Shown: piece after piece, positions 1-9,385 of the stretch
Numbering within the stretch: position 1 is the stretch's first letter
How the letters are laid out: each line of letters opens with the position of its first letter
Source of the DNA: Terriglobia bacterium
Lineage (GTDB): Bacteria > Acidobacteriota > Terriglobia > Acidiferrales > UBA7541
Assembly: GCA_020072805.1 (NCBI GenBank)
Contig: JAIQGC010000004.1
Span: 50,378 to 114,377 of the forward strand
Direction of reading: 5' to 3'
DNA length: 64,000 nucleotides
Notes under the pieces: model-generated
Told to the model about the DNA's origin: nothing
The model's input: only the letters and a program-made list of their open reading frames with translations
The model's database searches: none
Translations under genes and position numbers: made by a program

Positions 1-295
1 TTCGCTGAAGGAAGCGATCAAGATCACGGTGATCGCGGCGGGATTCAAGGAAGTGAAGAAAGGCATGCCGCACGCGCGGCCGCATTTCCTGCCCAAGACG
101 TGGAAAGAGGGGCGCGAAGGGGCTCCACAGCAGGCGGCAGCAGCAGCGGCGGCCGGGGCGGGAGCGGGGCAGGCCGCGGCGGCTTCCAACGTGGTGCGCG
201 AGGTGCAGCAGAACGTGCGCGACGTGAGCGGGGAGATGCCCGCGGATGATCTGGATGTGCCGACGTTCTTGCGGAGGCAGGCGTCGAAGGCCTGA
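1..295 (+). CDS. ftsZ: Cell division protein FtsZ, C-terminal fragment
   Basis: This is the 3' end of a gene that starts before the window; the reading frame is already open at base 2. FtsZ is the tubulin-like GTPase that forms the division ring at midcell. The visible part begins in the last beta strand of the GTPase/C-terminal domain (IKITVIAAGF) and continues through an Ala/Gly/Gln-rich linker of low complexity. It ends in a conserved tail reading DDLDVPTFLRRQ. The DxPxFLRR tail is the FtsZ C-terminal peptide that binds FtsA and ZipA-type partners, so the identification is firm although only about 97 codons are seen. Confidence 0.93.
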   Translation, partial: SLKEAIKITVIAAGFKEVKKGMPHARPHFLPKTWKEGREGAPQQAAAAAAAGAGAGQAAAASNVVREVQQNVRDVSGEMPADDLDVPTFLRRQASKA

Positions 296-410
296 CCCTT
301 CGCGGGCGGCAGTAACGGAATGAGCAAGCGGCGGTTGACGAGCGCGAGACGCGCGGTGTAGCTTCTAAGGGATTTATAGGGTCGCCGCAGATCTTCAGGG
401 AGAAACCACG

Positions 411-938
411 ATGCGTAAAAAACTGATGGCGCTTTTTTCGATACTGGGTTTGACCGGACCGTTGAGCGTGGCGCTCCCGGCCGGTGCGCAGGAAAAGCCC
501 GCGGGCGCTCCCGCGCCGGGGACCACGGCGCCGAACAAGCCGCAGGCGCAGACGCCCAGAGAAGTGGAACTGAAAAAGCAGCAGGACGAACTGGCGCGCA
601 AGGAAGCGGCGCGGCAACTGGAGATCAAACTCCAGAAAGAGGCCGAGTACCTTAAGCTCCAGAAACAGGCCGAGTATCTCAAGCTGCAAAAGGCGGACGC
701 CGAGAAACAGGCCGAGCAGAACCGCGTGAAGGACAAGTGGCTGAAGAACGAAGCGGCCATCAAGGGCGAGAAATCCGCCACAGAGCAGAAGATCGAGAAA
801 GACGCTTTCACCGTGAAACTGAAGAAGAGCGAGGCGGAGAGCAAGGCCGAGCGGGACCGCCAGGCACTCAAGCTGGACAAGAACGCCGCGGGCCAGGCGC
901 CCGCCGCGACTCCGCCGCAGAACAATCAGAAACAGTAA
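411..938 (+). CDS. Secreted Lys/Glu-rich coiled-coil protein of unknown function
   Basis: A 175-residue protein with an N-terminal signal peptide: basic MRKK, a hydrophobic stretch to about residue 22, then an Ala-X-Ala-like cleavage site before AQEKP. The mature part starts with a Pro/Ala-rich linker (about 25-45). The rest is highly charged, predicted helical and dominated by K, E, Q and A, with a short internal duplication (EAEYLKLQK followed by QAEYLKLQK, about residues 78-93). It is probably an extended periplasmic coiled coil. It lies between ftsZ and a methyltransferase gene, with 26 bases to the next start, so the two may be co-transcribed. I do not recognise a family. Confidence 0.7.
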   Translation: MRKKLMALFSILGLTGPLSVALPAGAQEKPAGAPAPGTTAPNKPQAQTPREVELKKQQDELARKEAARQLEIKLQKEAEYLKLQKQAEYLKLQKADAEKQAEQNRVKDKWLKNEAAIKGEKSATEQKIEKDAFTVKLKKSEAESKAERDRQALKLDKNAAGQAPAATPPQNNQKQ

Positions 939-964
939 ACCGCGGAACGAAGGAAGGACTGGCG

Positions 965-1549
965 ATGCCCATTGCCGGATGGCGCCGTTGTGCGAGCCTG
1001 CTCGCGCGATGCCGAGAACTGTTTTCCCGAAGCCCCAAAGGAGTTCCCTATTGCCCGACGCCGTTCGCGGTGGCGCGGCAGATGCTGGAGTTCGCCAGCG
1101 TGACGCCCGGGGACGTGCTGTATGACCTGGGGTCGGGCGACGGGCGGGTGGCCATCCTGGCCGCGCAGGAATTCGGGTGCCGCGCGGTGGGAGTGGAAAT
1201 CAACGGAAAGCTATGGCGCGAGTCCAGCGAACAGGCGAGGCGGCTGGGGCTGGAAGGGCAAGTGGAGTTCCGGCAGGGCAGCTTTTTCGAAACGGATGTG
1301 CGCGCGGCCACGGTGGTGACGCTGTATCTTCTGACGGCGACGAATGGAGCGCTGCAATTTCATCTGGCCAGCCAGTTGCGGGCCGGGGCGCGCGTGGTGA
1401 CGGTGGATTACCCCGTGCCGGGATGGCGTGCGGAGCAGCAGGTCGAAGTGAAGTCGGAGAACAACGTTTCCTATACGTTGTTTCTGTATCGGCGCCAGGC
1501 GGCGCCCGCCGTGGAGGCGGCAACTGCCGCGCGTTTGCGCGAAGTATGA
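965..1549 (+). CDS. Class I SAM-dependent methyltransferase
   Basis: A 194-residue predicted cytoplasmic methyltransferase with a Rossmann-like fold. Motif I reads DLGSGDGRVAIL (about residues 53-64), the glycine-rich SAM-binding loop. It is followed by an acidic residue at the end of beta 2 (GVEIN), which normally contacts the SAM ribose. A short amphipathic N-terminus precedes the domain. The ATG at 965 was chosen because AGGAAGG lies 7 bases upstream; the open frame extends further back, but into the preceding gene. The substrate cannot be told from sequence. A strong terminator follows at 1615-1646. Confidence 0.8.
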   Translation: MPIAGWRRCASLLARCRELFSRSPKGVPYCPTPFAVARQMLEFASVTPGDVLYDLGSGDGRVAILAAQEFGCRAVGVEINGKLWRESSEQARRLGLEGQVEFRQGSFFETDVRAATVVTLYLLTATNGALQFHLASQLRAGARVVTVDYPVPGWRAEQQVEVKSENNVSYTLFLYRRQAAPAVEAATAARLREV

Positions 1550-1614
1550 GGTGGATGGATGCCGTTGCGGCGATTGGATCGCCGCCGTGAGATGATCTGA
1601 GGAGTTTTGTTTAC

Positions 1615-1646
1615 GGGGGCACGGTAAAACGTGCCCCCCTTTTTTT
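1615..1646 (+). terminator. Rho-independent terminator after the methyltransferase
   Basis: A perfect 9-bp stem (GGGGGCACG / CGTGCCCCC) closes a 6-base loop and is followed by a run of seven T. It ends the methyltransferase transcript. Confidence 0.88.
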
Positions 1647-2124
1647 GTGGTGTGGGCACAGGATAGTGCGGCGGGCAATTTCGTAGCAGGGGTGAACGCG
1701 GTGGCGGAGGAGGATGCGTGGAAGAACGGAAACAGGAAAATGAGACATATCCAATAATTTAGAAAATCATAAGAATGAAGGATTTGCAGCGGCTTAGTTC
1801 CGAATCAGGCCAAACAGGAGGGAAAAGTGCCAAATTGAAAAAAGAGAATGGAAAAGAGAGAGGCACGCCTTGAATTAAGAAGTGTAACGCGAAGAAATGT
1901 AAGAGTTTGTGCAGGAAGGGTCGAGGAGAAGTTTGGCTATGAGCTTGCTAAATAGAAAGTGTGGACGCGTTTCGAATGACGATCTGAACAGAGAACCGAG
2001 CGAGGGGGAAGGGGCTTGCTCGGGGCTTTGAACAGGTCGTTCCCACCTGCCTCTGAGAGGGAAGCTAGGATGGATGACCCCACGCTCCGGTGTGAAAACG
2101 ACGCCGGAAACGAAACGCGTCTTC
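1647..2124. other. Gene-poor, A/G-rich intergenic stretch
   Basis: About 480 bases without a convincing coding region. It is poorer in GC than its surroundings and rich in AAGAG/GAGAG runs. Open frames crossing it are short or are antisense extensions of the neighbouring gene. It sits between the terminator at 1615-1646 and a second plus-strand terminator at 2125-2162, so it could hold an unannotated small RNA. Confidence 0.5.
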
Positions 2125-2162
2125 GGGGGTTCCGGGTCCCAAGCCGGAACCCCCATTTTTTT
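2125..2162 (+). terminator. Orphan rho-independent terminator
   Basis: An 11-bp perfect stem (GGGGGTTCCGG / CCGGAACCCCC) with an 8-base loop, followed by A and seven T. Polarity is plus-strand, but no protein gene lies directly upstream on that strand. The converging gene at 2275 is on the minus strand and would not use the T-run. Confidence 0.75.
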
Positions 2163-2274
2163 GTTCCGCCCATGGTTTAACCTGCCTGAGAATTTCCACC
2201 TATATGAAAAAATTCCGCAATGTGAATTGGTGAAACTGCGTCCTGGTGCAGCGGGGGCGCGGACGGGGACGCGC

Positions 2275-4602
2275 TTAGAAGTGGAGGAGGTAGGAGAGTT
2301 TGAAGAAGAACTCGTTGCCGAGGTCGGAGGGGCGGCGGGGGAGGAAGGGAGGGATGGGGGAGGACTGAAAAATGTCGCGGCTGTTCTGGTAGTTGTAGCC
2401 GAGGAGGAAGGCGGAGCGCGCGGTGAAATCGTAGGCGACGATGGAGTTGATGTTCCAGGAGGGACCGTGGCGGTCGTTGCTGAACTGGGCGAGGATGCGG
2501 GCGCGCCATTTGGGGGAGAACTGCTCGTTGATGCGGGTAATGAAGAGGCGGCGGTCCTGGAAGGGAGAGCCGTCGAGGAGGAATTCGCGGTCGAAGACCC
2601 CGGAGAAGCCGATTTTGGTGCGGCCAAAGGCGTGGAGGAGCATGCCGAGTTCGTGGCGCTGTTCGCGGCCGTAAAAGTACTCGTAATATTCGGCCTCCTT
2701 GCGCTGGCGGAAGGTGTAGTTGAAGGAGACGGCGCGATTTTCGTTGGTGGTGATCTGGAACTGGATGCGCGGCTGGATATAGATGCGGGTGGGGGTGAGT
2801 ATGCCGAACGAGGGAGTGAACTGGTTGAAGCGGGTGCGGTCGTAGGACAAGCGGGTGGTGAGCTTCCAGAAATTTTTCAACTGGGCGCTGGCTTCGGCGT
2901 CCGCGCCCGCGTCCTGGAGGAGGCCGGAGGTGTCGATGGCGTTGTCGTAGTTGAGGAGGAGAAAGAGCTGGCGGATGAAGTAGCGGTTGAGGAAGGGTTT
3001 ATAGAGGAAAGACATCTGGGAGGCGTGGCGGTCGATTTCGGGCTCGATGCCGATCTGGCTGACGTCGAACCCGCGGCCGAGGAACTTGTACATGGCGCTG
3101 AATTCCCATTTGTCGGAGTTGTATTTGGCGAGGGAGCCAAGGGCAAGGCGCTGGATGCCGCCGTCGGCGGTGATCTCATTCTGGTTGTAGGCGGCCTGGC
3201 TCATCCAGGTCCAGTGAGGGCCGAGGACGAGGTTGAGGTCCACGGCGTGGACGTGCTCGGCGGAGCCGAAGGAGCTGAAGTCCTGGTCGCGATTGACGGT
3301 GAGGAAGCCAATGGAGGAGTTGCGGCCAATGTCATGGGCGATGCGCAGGACGAAGAAGTTGGAGCCGGGGGCAAATTCCGGGAGGCGGCTGCCGGTGGAG
3401 GGATCGGTTAGATAGAAATGAGTGTCCTGGGTGACGCTCTCGAGAAGGCCGATGGACCAGGGCCCTTGCTTGCCGGTCAGTTTTCCGCCGAAGAGGATGC
3501 GCTGGGGCTGGCCGTTGGTGACGCCGTACAGAGGGGAGAGGATGTCCTGAACGGCGAGGCGTGCGCCGATGCGGCGGGAATAGAAGAGATTCATGGGGGT
3601 GGAGAAGTAGTTGGCGCCTTCGGTGAAAAAAGTGCGTTTTTCGGGGAAAAAGAGTTCGTAGCGGGAGATGGTGAAATTGATTTCGTCGGCTTCGGTGTCG
3701 GCGAAGTCAGGATTGAGGGTGGCGTTGAAGGTGAGGTTAGGTCCCCAGCCCCAGCGGAGGTCGGCACCGGCGTTGTAATTCTGGCCGTTATCGAGGGGGT
3801 TGGGAGCGTTGCGGCGGGCGCGCGGGGAAAAGTAGGGTATGACTTCGAGATTGCGGCCGTGGCGATTATTTTCGACGCCGGTGAGGATGCCGGCTTTGGA
3901 GGGGCGCATGAAGCCGTCGAAGAGGGTGACCAGTTGCCAGTTGGCGTTTTCGTTCTTGCGCACGATGTCGCGGCCGAGATTGAGGCCCCAGGGCACGCCG
4001 GGATGGAAACGGATGGACTTGAAGGGGATGGCGACTTCGGCGGACCAGCCCCAGGGTTCCAGGCGCGCGGCGCTCTGCCAGATGCCGTCCCAGGTGGGAT
4101 CGAACTTCTGGCCCTCCTGCATGAGCGCGTCGTACTGGACGCCGCGGGCGTTGACGCTGAAGAAGTAGCCGGTGCGGCGGTCGCCGAAGGGATCGATGAA
4201 GATGTTGACGCTGTCGGAATTGGTGCGGGCGTCGTGGGTGTCGTAACGGGCCACGATCTTGCCGGGCTCGGAATCGTAGCACTTGAATCCGAAATAAAGA
4301 TTTTCGTCGTCGTAGAAAAGATAGGCTTCGGTCTTCTCGCTGACCGGCGCGCCTTCGGTGGGAATGGTCTGGACGAAATGGGTGATGGGGGTGAGCTGGC
4401 TCCAGACGGGTTCATCGAGGCGGCCGTCCACGCGGATTTTAGCGAGGATGCGGCGGATGGAGGTTTGCTGGGTAGGGGGCTCCTGCGCGCGGGGAGGCGA
4501 GCTCAGGCCCGCGGCGAGGAGGGCCAGGAGAGCGAATCGGGCAGGCAGCCAGCGATGGCGAAACGGTCGCACAATACTCCCATCACGAAATTTGAAAAGC
4601 AC
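2275..4602 (-). CDS. CBM9-like / DUF5916 outer-membrane beta-barrel protein
   Basis: A 775-residue secreted protein. The N-terminus is basic and then hydrophobic (ARFALLALLAAGLSS) with cleavage near residue 40. Residues about 45-220 form a carbohydrate-binding family 9-like domain, with the typical IRVDGRLDEPVW opening and a DDENLYFGF strand. The remainder (about 240-775) fits the DUF5916 module, rich in alternating aromatic strands as in an outer-membrane barrel, and the protein ends in Phe. Proteins of this kind are widespread in Acidobacteriota and Bacteroidota and their substrate is generally unknown. The start used is a GTG; a TATACT-like -10 element lies about 20 bases upstream. No operon partner is evident. 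Confidence 0.85.
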   Translation of the reverse strand: MLFKFRDGSIVRPFRHRWLPARFALLALLAAGLSSPPRAQEPPTQQTSIRRILAKIRVDGRLDEPVWSQLTPITHFVQTIPTEGAPVSEKTEAYLFYDDENLYFGFKCYDSEPGKIVARYDTHDARTNSDSVNIFIDPFGDRRTGYFFSVNARGVQYDALMQEGQKFDPTWDGIWQSAARLEPWGWSAEVAIPFKSIRFHPGVPWGLNLGRDIVRKNENANWQLVTLFDGFMRPSKAGILTGVENNRHGRNLEVIPYFSPRARRNAPNPLDNGQNYNAGADLRWGWGPNLTFNATLNPDFADTEADEINFTISRYELFFPEKRTFFTEGANYFSTPMNLFYSRRIGARLAVQDILSPLYGVTNGQPQRILFGGKLTGKQGPWSIGLLESVTQDTHFYLTDPSTGSRLPEFAPGSNFFVLRIAHDIGRNSSIGFLTVNRDQDFSSFGSAEHVHAVDLNLVLGPHWTWMSQAAYNQNEITADGGIQRLALGSLAKYNSDKWEFSAMYKFLGRGFDVSQIGIEPEIDRHASQMSFLYKPFLNRYFIRQLFLLLNYDNAIDTSGLLQDAGADAEASAQLKNFWKLTTRLSYDRTRFNQFTPSFGILTPTRIYIQPRIQFQITTNENRAVSFNYTFRQRKEAEYYEYFYGREQRHELGMLLHAFGRTKIGFSGVFDREFLLDGSPFQDRRLFITRINEQFSPKWRARILAQFSNDRHGPSWNINSIVAYDFTARSAFLLGYNYQNSRDIFQSSPIPPFLPRRPSDLGNEFFFKLSYLLHF

Positions 4603-4719
4603 TGCCGGGAATTGCGAAAAAAAAGTATAGCAGGCCCGGGGAAAAAGCCGGGGACTTTTCGGGCGTATGGCGAAGGCAGGAGAGTTTCCGCACCTGGAAA
4701 AACAGCGCGGGAGGCCGGA

Positions 4720-4941
4720 TCAATTGATGCGGTGCTTGACGGCCACGCCGGCCTTGCCGAGAACCTGGGCCACCTGGGTTTCGCGGAGGCGCGAGCCGTC
4801 GTATTCGAACGAGAGCAGATGATTGGCTTCGTCCACGCGGAAGCGGCGGAGGCCGTAGGTGTTGGCGAACTGAGCGATGCGGCGGAGTTCGTCCATGCTG
4901 AGGGGAGCGCGAAGGGCGTAGGTGACTTCGAGAAGTGTCAT
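4720..4941 (-). CDS. Small protein, possibly of ferredoxin-like (HMA-like) fold
   Basis: A 73-residue cytoplasmic protein beginning MTLLEVTYAL, with no signal peptide. The predicted beta-alpha-beta-beta-alpha-beta order (strand, helix SMDELRRIAQFAN, strands RRFRVDE and LLSFEYDG, helix VAQVLGKAG, strand VAVKHRI) resembles a heavy-metal-associated domain, but the CxxC metal site is missing. It is divergent from the copper operon that starts at 5033. The copper ATPase there lacks an HMA domain, so a link is possible but unproven. It could equally be an unrelated small protein. Confidence 0.6.
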   Translation of the reverse strand: MTLLEVTYALRAPLSMDELRRIAQFANTYGLRRFRVDEANHLLSFEYDGSRLRETQVAQVLGKAGVAVKHRIN

Positions 4942-4988
4942 GGAGGCATTATAGCAATTTGGGAGGGCAGGTGAAGCGCGGGAGAGGA

Positions 4989-5017
4989 TTGACAGGGGAA
5001 GGGCGCGGGGTTAGTAT
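4989..5017 (+). promoter_or_regulatory. Sigma-70-type promoter of csoR-copA
   Basis: A perfect -35 box TTGACA (4989-4994) and a -10 box TAGTAT (5012-5017) are separated by 17 bases. The -10 box overlaps the left half of the CsoR-type operator, so bound repressor would block polymerase. The expected start of transcription is near 5024. Confidence 0.8.
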
Positions 5018-5033
5018 ACCCCAGGGGGGTATA
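5015..5033. promoter_or_regulatory. Copper-responsive CsoR-type operator
   Basis: A perfect inverted repeat TATACCCC-N3-GGGGTATA. This is the G/C-tract-flanked-by-TATA pattern known for CsoR/RcnR-family operators. It overlaps the -10 box and its last base is the A of the csoR ATG, giving simple autorepression. Confidence 0.85.
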
Positions 5034-5401
5034 TGAAGCGGGAGCGGTCGAAACAGAGGAGTCACAGCGGGGCAGCGCCCGGCTGCGGGTGCGCGGGGCA
5101 AGCGGGCGGACGCAAGGCCGTGGCGGTGGATGCCCAGATCAAGACCGCCAATCTGCACCGGCTGCGACGGATCGAGGGGCAGGTGCGCGGCCTGGAGAAA
5201 ATGGTTGAGGATGAGCGCTATTGCGCGGACATCCTGGTGCAGGTGGCCGCAGTGCAGGAGTCGCTGCGGGCCGTGAGCCGGGAGTTGATGCACAATCACC
5301 TGCGGCACTGCGCGGCGGAGGCCATTCGCAAGGGGAGCGGCGCGGAGGCCGAGGCCATGTACGACGAACTGGTGGGATTGATGGACCGGCACGGGCGATG
5401 A
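5033..5401 (+). CDS. csoR: CsoR-family copper-sensing repressor
   Basis: A 122-residue member of the all-helical DUF156 family. The core begins at about residue 40 ([20 protein letters not shown]). Metal ligands fit copper-type CsoR: Cys64 (RYCADIL), His89 and Cys93 (NHLRHC). The spacings of 25 and 4 residues are identical to Cys36-His61-Cys65 of the Mycobacterium protein. Cu(I) binding releases the repressor from DNA. The 35-residue N-terminal extension contains CGC and many basic residues and may be disordered. An in-frame GTG near 5120 could be an alternative start, because the ATG at 5033 sits only about 9 bases from the predicted transcript start and has no Shine-Dalgarno sequence. It overlaps or abuts the copper ATPase gene. 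Confidence 0.93.
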   Translation: MKRERSKQRSHSGAAPGCGCAGQAGGRKAVAVDAQIKTANLHRLRRIEGQVRGLEKMVEDERYCADILVQVAAVQESLRAVSRELMHNHLRHCAAEAIRKGSGAEAEAMYDELVGLMDRHGR

Positions 5402-5415
5402 TCGGGAGAGCAGAC

Positions 5416-7977
5416 ATGGAAAAAGATCCGGTATGCGGAATGACGGTGGACCCGGCAAAGGCGGCGGCGCGGGAGGAATGGAAGGGAAAGGCGTATTTTT
5501 TCTGCAGCGCGGGATGCGCCAGGAAATTTGCGGCTGATCCGGAGAAGTATGTGTCCGCGGCGCAAGGGAAGCCGGCGGTGGGATTGAACATCGTCGGAGG
5601 AAGCTTGCCGGTTCTGGGCGGAGGCGGAGCGCTGCCGGTGATTTCCGCGGGACCGCTCGAGAAGGACCCGGTGTGCGGGATGATGGTCGCGCGGGAGAAG
5701 GCCGCGGCGACGGCGGAGCACGAAGGGAAGAAATATTACTTTTGCTCGGTGCGCTGCGCGGAGAGATTTCGCGCGGAGCCGCGGCGGTTTCTGGCCGCGC
5801 CAGGGACGGCGGGGATGGAAAGCGCCGGCGGGAAGACCGGCGCGCCAAAAGCCGAAGAAAAAAATGTGCGCTACACCTGCCCGATGGACCCGGAGATTGT
5901 GCAGATGGGGCCGGGGGTGTGCCCGAAGTGCGGGATGGCGCTGGAGCCGATGGACGTGATTGCGGAGACGGGGCCGGACCCGGAACTGGTCGCGATGACC
6001 CGGAGATTCTGGGTGAGCGTGCCGCTGGCGCTGCCGGTGCTCCTGCTGGGAATGTTCGGCGAGAGATTGCACGGCGTGCTGCCGCATGGGGCGCTGGCGT
6101 GGATCGAGATGGCGCTGGCTTCGCCCGTGGTGCTGTGGGGAGGATGGCCGTTTTTCGTGCGCGGATGGAGGTCGGTGGTGAACCGCAGCCCGAACATGTT
6201 CACGCTGATTGCCATGGGGACGGGCGCGGCGTACGTGGAAAGCGTGGCGGCAACGGTTGCGCCGGGATGGTTTCCGGCGTCGTTTCGCACGGGGATGGGG
6301 GAGGTGCCTGTCTATTTTGAAGCGGCGGCGGTGATCACGACGCTGGTGCTGCTCGGGCAGGTGCTGGAACTGCGCGCGCGGCAGCGGACTTCGGGGGCGA
6401 TCCGGGCGCTGCTGCAACTCGCGCCGCAGAAGGCCCAGCGGGTGGAAGCAGATGGCACGGAACGGGAAGTGCCGCTCGATGAAGTGCGCAGAGGAGACCG
6501 GCTGCGGGTGCGGCCGGGCGAGTGCGTTCCGGTGGACGGCGCGGTGCGGGAGGGAGCGAGCGCGGTGGACGAGTCCATGATCACGGGCGAGCCACTGCCG
6601 GTGGAGAAATCGCCGGGGAGCGCGGTGACCGGCGGAACGCTGAACACCAGCGGAAGTTTTGTGATGGAGGCGCAGCGCGTGGGCAGCGAGACGCTGCTGG
6701 CGCAGATTGTGAAGACGGTGAGCGAGGCGCAGCGTAGCCGCGCGCCGATTCAGCGCATTGCGGACCGCGTGGCGGGATATTTTGTGCCGGCCGTGGTGGT
6801 CGCGGCGCTGCTGGCGTTCGCGGGCTGGGCGCTGTACGGGCCGGAGCCGCGCCTGGCGCATGGCCTGGTGAGCGCGGTGTCCGTGCTGATTATTGCGTGC
6901 CCCTGCGCGCTGGGGCTGGCCACGCCCATGTCCATCATGGTGGGCGTGGGGCGCGGGGCGGCGGCGGGCGTGCTGATTCGCAACGCGGAGGCGCTCGAGC
7001 GGCTGGCCAGGGCGGACACGTTGATCGTGGACAAGACCGGAACGCTGACAGAGGGGCGGCCGGTGGTGGCGGGTTTGCAGGTATTTGCGGGAGGAAAGAT
7101 CACGAAGGAGGAGCTGCTTTCGCTGGCGGGAAGCCTGGAGCGGTCGAGCGAACATCCGCTGGGTCGGGCGATTGTGCGCGCGGCGGAGGAAGCGAAGGTA
7201 CCACTGTCGCCGGCCACGGATTTTCTGGCATCGGCGGGCGGAGGAGTGGAGGGGCGCGTACTCGGGAAAGCGGTTTTGGCGGGAACGGCGGACTTTCTGC
7301 GGGCGCGGCGTGTGGATTTGGGGGAATTGCAGGAACAGGAAAAGGATGCGGCGGCCGGAGCGGGCGGCACACGGATATTGGTGGCGGTGGAGGGGCGGCT
7401 GGCCGGATTTTTTCTACTGCGCGATGCGATCAAGGCGACGACGCGCGAGGCCGTGCGGGCGCTGCTCGCGGATGGGCTGCGGCTGGTGATGATCACGGGC
7501 GACCGGAGGGAAGCGGCGGCGGAAGTGGCGCGGGAACTGGGCATTGAGGAGTTCGAGGCGGCCGTGCTGCCCGCGCGGAAGGCGGAGATTGTGCGACGCT
7601 ACCGGCAGCAGGGGCGCGTGGTGGCCATGGCCGGCGACGGGGTGAACGACGCACCGGCGCTGGCCGAGGCGGAGATTGGCATTGCCATGGGTAACGGCAC
7701 GGACGTGGCCATCGAGAGCGCGGGAATCGTGCTGGTTAAGGGCGACCTCAGGGGAATCGTGCGCGCGCGGGCGCTGAGCCGAGCGACGCTGCGCAATATC
7801 CGACAAAACCTGGTTTGGGCGTTTTTATATAACGCGCTGGGCGTGCCGGTGGCCGCGGGCGTGTTTTATCCGGTGTTTGGGTGGCTGCTGAGTCCGATGC
7901 TGGCCAGCGCGGCGATGAGTTTCAGCTCGGTTTCGGTGATTGCCAACGCGCTGCGGCTGAGCAAGGCTAAGTTGTAA
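5416..7977 (+). CDS. copA: Copper-exporting P1B-type ATPase
   Basis: An 853-residue inner-membrane pump that exports Cu(I) using ATP. The N-terminus has no HMA domain. It carries two YHS domains instead (EKDPVCGM at about 2-9 and 82-89, each with FCSxxC) and a heavy-metal-binding domain (YTCPMDPE ... CPKCGM, about 153-175). The ATPase core follows: TGEP loop, CPC metal site in the sixth helix (Cys495, Cys497), phosphorylated DKTGT (Asp539), GDGVNDAP (from 740), and the MxxSS motif in the last helix. ATG 5416 has GGGAGAG just upstream. ATG 5398 overlaps the csoR stop as ATGA and is a possible coupled start. Regulated with csoR. Confidence 0.93.
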   Translation: MEKDPVCGMTVDPAKAAAREEWKGKAYFFCSAGCARKFAADPEKYVSAAQGKPAVGLNIVGGSLPVLGGGGALPVISAGPLEKDPVCGMMVAREKAAATAEHEGKKYYFCSVRCAERFRAEPRRFLAAPGTAGMESAGGKTGAPKAEEKNVRYTCPMDPEIVQMGPGVCPKCGMALEPMDVIAETGPDPELVAMTRRFWVSVPLALPVLLLGMFGERLHGVLPHGALAWIEMALASPVVLWGGWPFFVRGWRSVVNRSPNMFTLIAMGTGAAYVESVAATVAPGWFPASFRTGMGEVPVYFEAAAVITTLVLLGQVLELRARQRTSGAIRALLQLAPQKAQRVEADGTEREVPLDEVRRGDRLRVRPGECVPVDGAVREGASAVDESMITGEPLPVEKSPGSAVTGGTLNTSGSFVMEAQRVGSETLLAQIVKTVSEAQRSRAPIQRIADRVAGYFVPAVVVAALLAFAGWALYGPEPRLAHGLVSAVSVLIIACPCALGLATPMSIMVGVGRGAAAGVLIRNAEALERLARADTLIVDKTGTLTEGRPVVAGLQVFAGGKITKEELLSLAGSLERSSEHPLGRAIVRAAEEAKVPLSPATDFLASAGGGVEGRVLGKAVLAGTADFLRARRVDLGELQEQEKDAAAGAGGTRILVAVEGRLAGFFLLRDAIKATTREAVRALLADGLRLVMITGDRREAAAEVARELGIEEFEAAVLPARKAEIVRRYRQQGRVVAMAGDGVNDAPALAEAEIGIAMGNGTDVAIESAGIVLVKGDLRGIVRARALSRATLRNIRQNLVWAFLYNALGVPVAAGVFYPVFGWLLSPMLASAAMSFSSVSVIANALRLSKAKL

Positions 7978-8128
7978 GGGCTTCCCAGGCAGAGATTTCC
8001 TCTCCTTTTTCCTCTATTCTTCAAACGATTCGATTGCCCCTCCGTCCAACCACGGTAAGAGTGGGAACATTTTGCCGTGGGCTGCGTATTTAAGAATGAC
8101 AGGCAGTTTTCGGCGAAGGGGTGCGGCT

Positions 8129-9364
8129 ATGTCCAGCAATAGCAATGGGATAGTCAACGGGAATGGCAGGAACGGAAAGAAGCGCAGCCGCAGGAAGCTG
8201 TGGATCGGGCTGGCCGTGGGCCTTCTGGCAGGCGGCTACGGCGTGACGGCGGCGCTACGGCCGAACCGGGAGATTGACCCCTCGAAGCTGGCCGCAGTCG
8301 AGCGCGGCGACCTGGCGCGGGTGGTGGTGGCGACGGGGAAGATCCAGCCGCTGGCGAAGGTGGAGATCAAATCCAAGGCCAGCGGAATCGTGAAGAAATT
8401 GTACGTGGACTATGGCGACCGGGTGAAAGCCGGACAGTTGCTGGCGGAGCTGGACAAGGTGCAGTTGCAGGCCAATGTGCGCGAGGCCCAGGCCAATTTG
8501 CAGGTGGCCCAGGCGGCGCGGGATTCGGCGCTGGCGGCGCTGGAGCGCAACAAGGTGGACGCGGAGGGGCCCGACGTGCCCTTCCTGAAGTCCAACATGG
8601 AACGCGCGGAGAAGATGTTCAAGGACGGGATCATCTCCAAGTCGTTCGTGGAGGATGCGGAGAAGAATTATCAGATGGGGCTGAACCGGCAGATGAGCGC
8701 GCAGCGGAGCCTGGCGGTGGCCCGTGCGGAGATTGCGCGGGCAGAGGCGCAGGTGGCGCAATCGCGCGCGGCGCTCGAGCGGGTGACCGAGGATCTGCGG
8801 AATTCGACGATTGTCAGCCCGATCGACGGTCTGGTGCTTTCGCGGGACGTGCAGGTGGGCGACGCGGTCAGCTCGATCCTGGTGCTGGGGTCGCAGGCGA
8901 CACTGCTCTTTAATTTGGGCGACATCCGCGAGGTGTACGTACAGGGGAAAGTGGACGAAGCGGACATCGGGAAGGTCTACCTGAACCAGCCGGCGCGAAT
9001 CGTGATCGAGTCGTTCAAGGATAAGAAGCTGACCGGGAAGGTGACCAAGATTTCGCCGTTGGGGAAGGAAAAGGACAACGTGACCACGTTCGAGGTGCGC
9101 GTTTCCATCTCCAATCCGGGCGGGGAGCTAAAGGCCAACATGAGCGCCAACGCGGAAATCCTGCTGGAAGAGAAGAAGAACGTGCTGATGATTCCCGAAG
9201 CGGCGCTGATCTACGACAAAGAGCGGAAAGCGTCGGTGGAGACGCCGGATGGAAAAGAGAAGAACGGGAAGAAGAAGGTGGACGTGAAGCTGGGGATATC
9301 CAACGGGGTCAAGACGGAAATTGTGGCGGGGCTGAACGAGAAGCAGCAGGTGGTGCTGCAGTAG
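8129..9364 (+). CDS. HlyD/MacA-type periplasmic adaptor subunit
   Basis: A 411-residue membrane-fusion protein. A basic cytoplasmic N-terminus is followed by one membrane anchor (LWIGLAVGLLAGGYGV, about 27-42). Next come a lipoyl/barrel-sandwich half (VEIKSKASGIVKKLYVDYGDRVKAGQLLAELD), a long helical hairpin rich in A, Q, R and E (about 115-215), the second lipoyl half, and beta-barrel and membrane-proximal domains. Such adaptors link an inner-membrane transporter to an outer-membrane channel. ATG 8129 is preceded by GAAGGGG at 7 bases. Two FtsX-like permeases follow at once, so it is part of a MacAB-like export or envelope-maintenance system. Confidence 0.88.
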   Translation: MSSNSNGIVNGNGRNGKKRSRRKLWIGLAVGLLAGGYGVTAALRPNREIDPSKLAAVERGDLARVVVATGKIQPLAKVEIKSKASGIVKKLYVDYGDRVKAGQLLAELDKVQLQANVREAQANLQVAQAARDSALAALERNKVDAEGPDVPFLKSNMERAEKMFKDGIISKSFVEDAEKNYQMGLNRQMSAQRSLAVARAEIARAEAQVAQSRAALERVTEDLRNSTIVSPIDGLVLSRDVQVGDAVSSILVLGSQATLLFNLGDIREVYVQGKVDEADIGKVYLNQPARIVIESFKDKKLTGKVTKISPLGKEKDNVTTFEVRVSISNPGGELKANMSANAEILLEEKKNVLMIPEAALIYDKERKASVETPDGKEKNGKKKVDVKLGISNGVKTEIVAGLNEKQQVVLQ

Positions 9365-9385
9365 CGGGCAACAGGAGCGGGGAAC

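Noticed and set aside
2074..3411. Long plus-strand open frame (445 codons) opposite the CBM9-like gene
   Set aside because: Val/Glu/Gly/Ala-rich antisense frame produced by high GC; the minus strand has clear domain motifs.
3418..4974. Second long antisense frame (518 codons)
   Set aside because: Same cause; no domain, and it spans the start of two real minus-strand genes.
5296..7155. Minus-strand frame of 619 codons across copA
   Set aside because: Arg/His-rich shadow of a well-supported ATPase gene.
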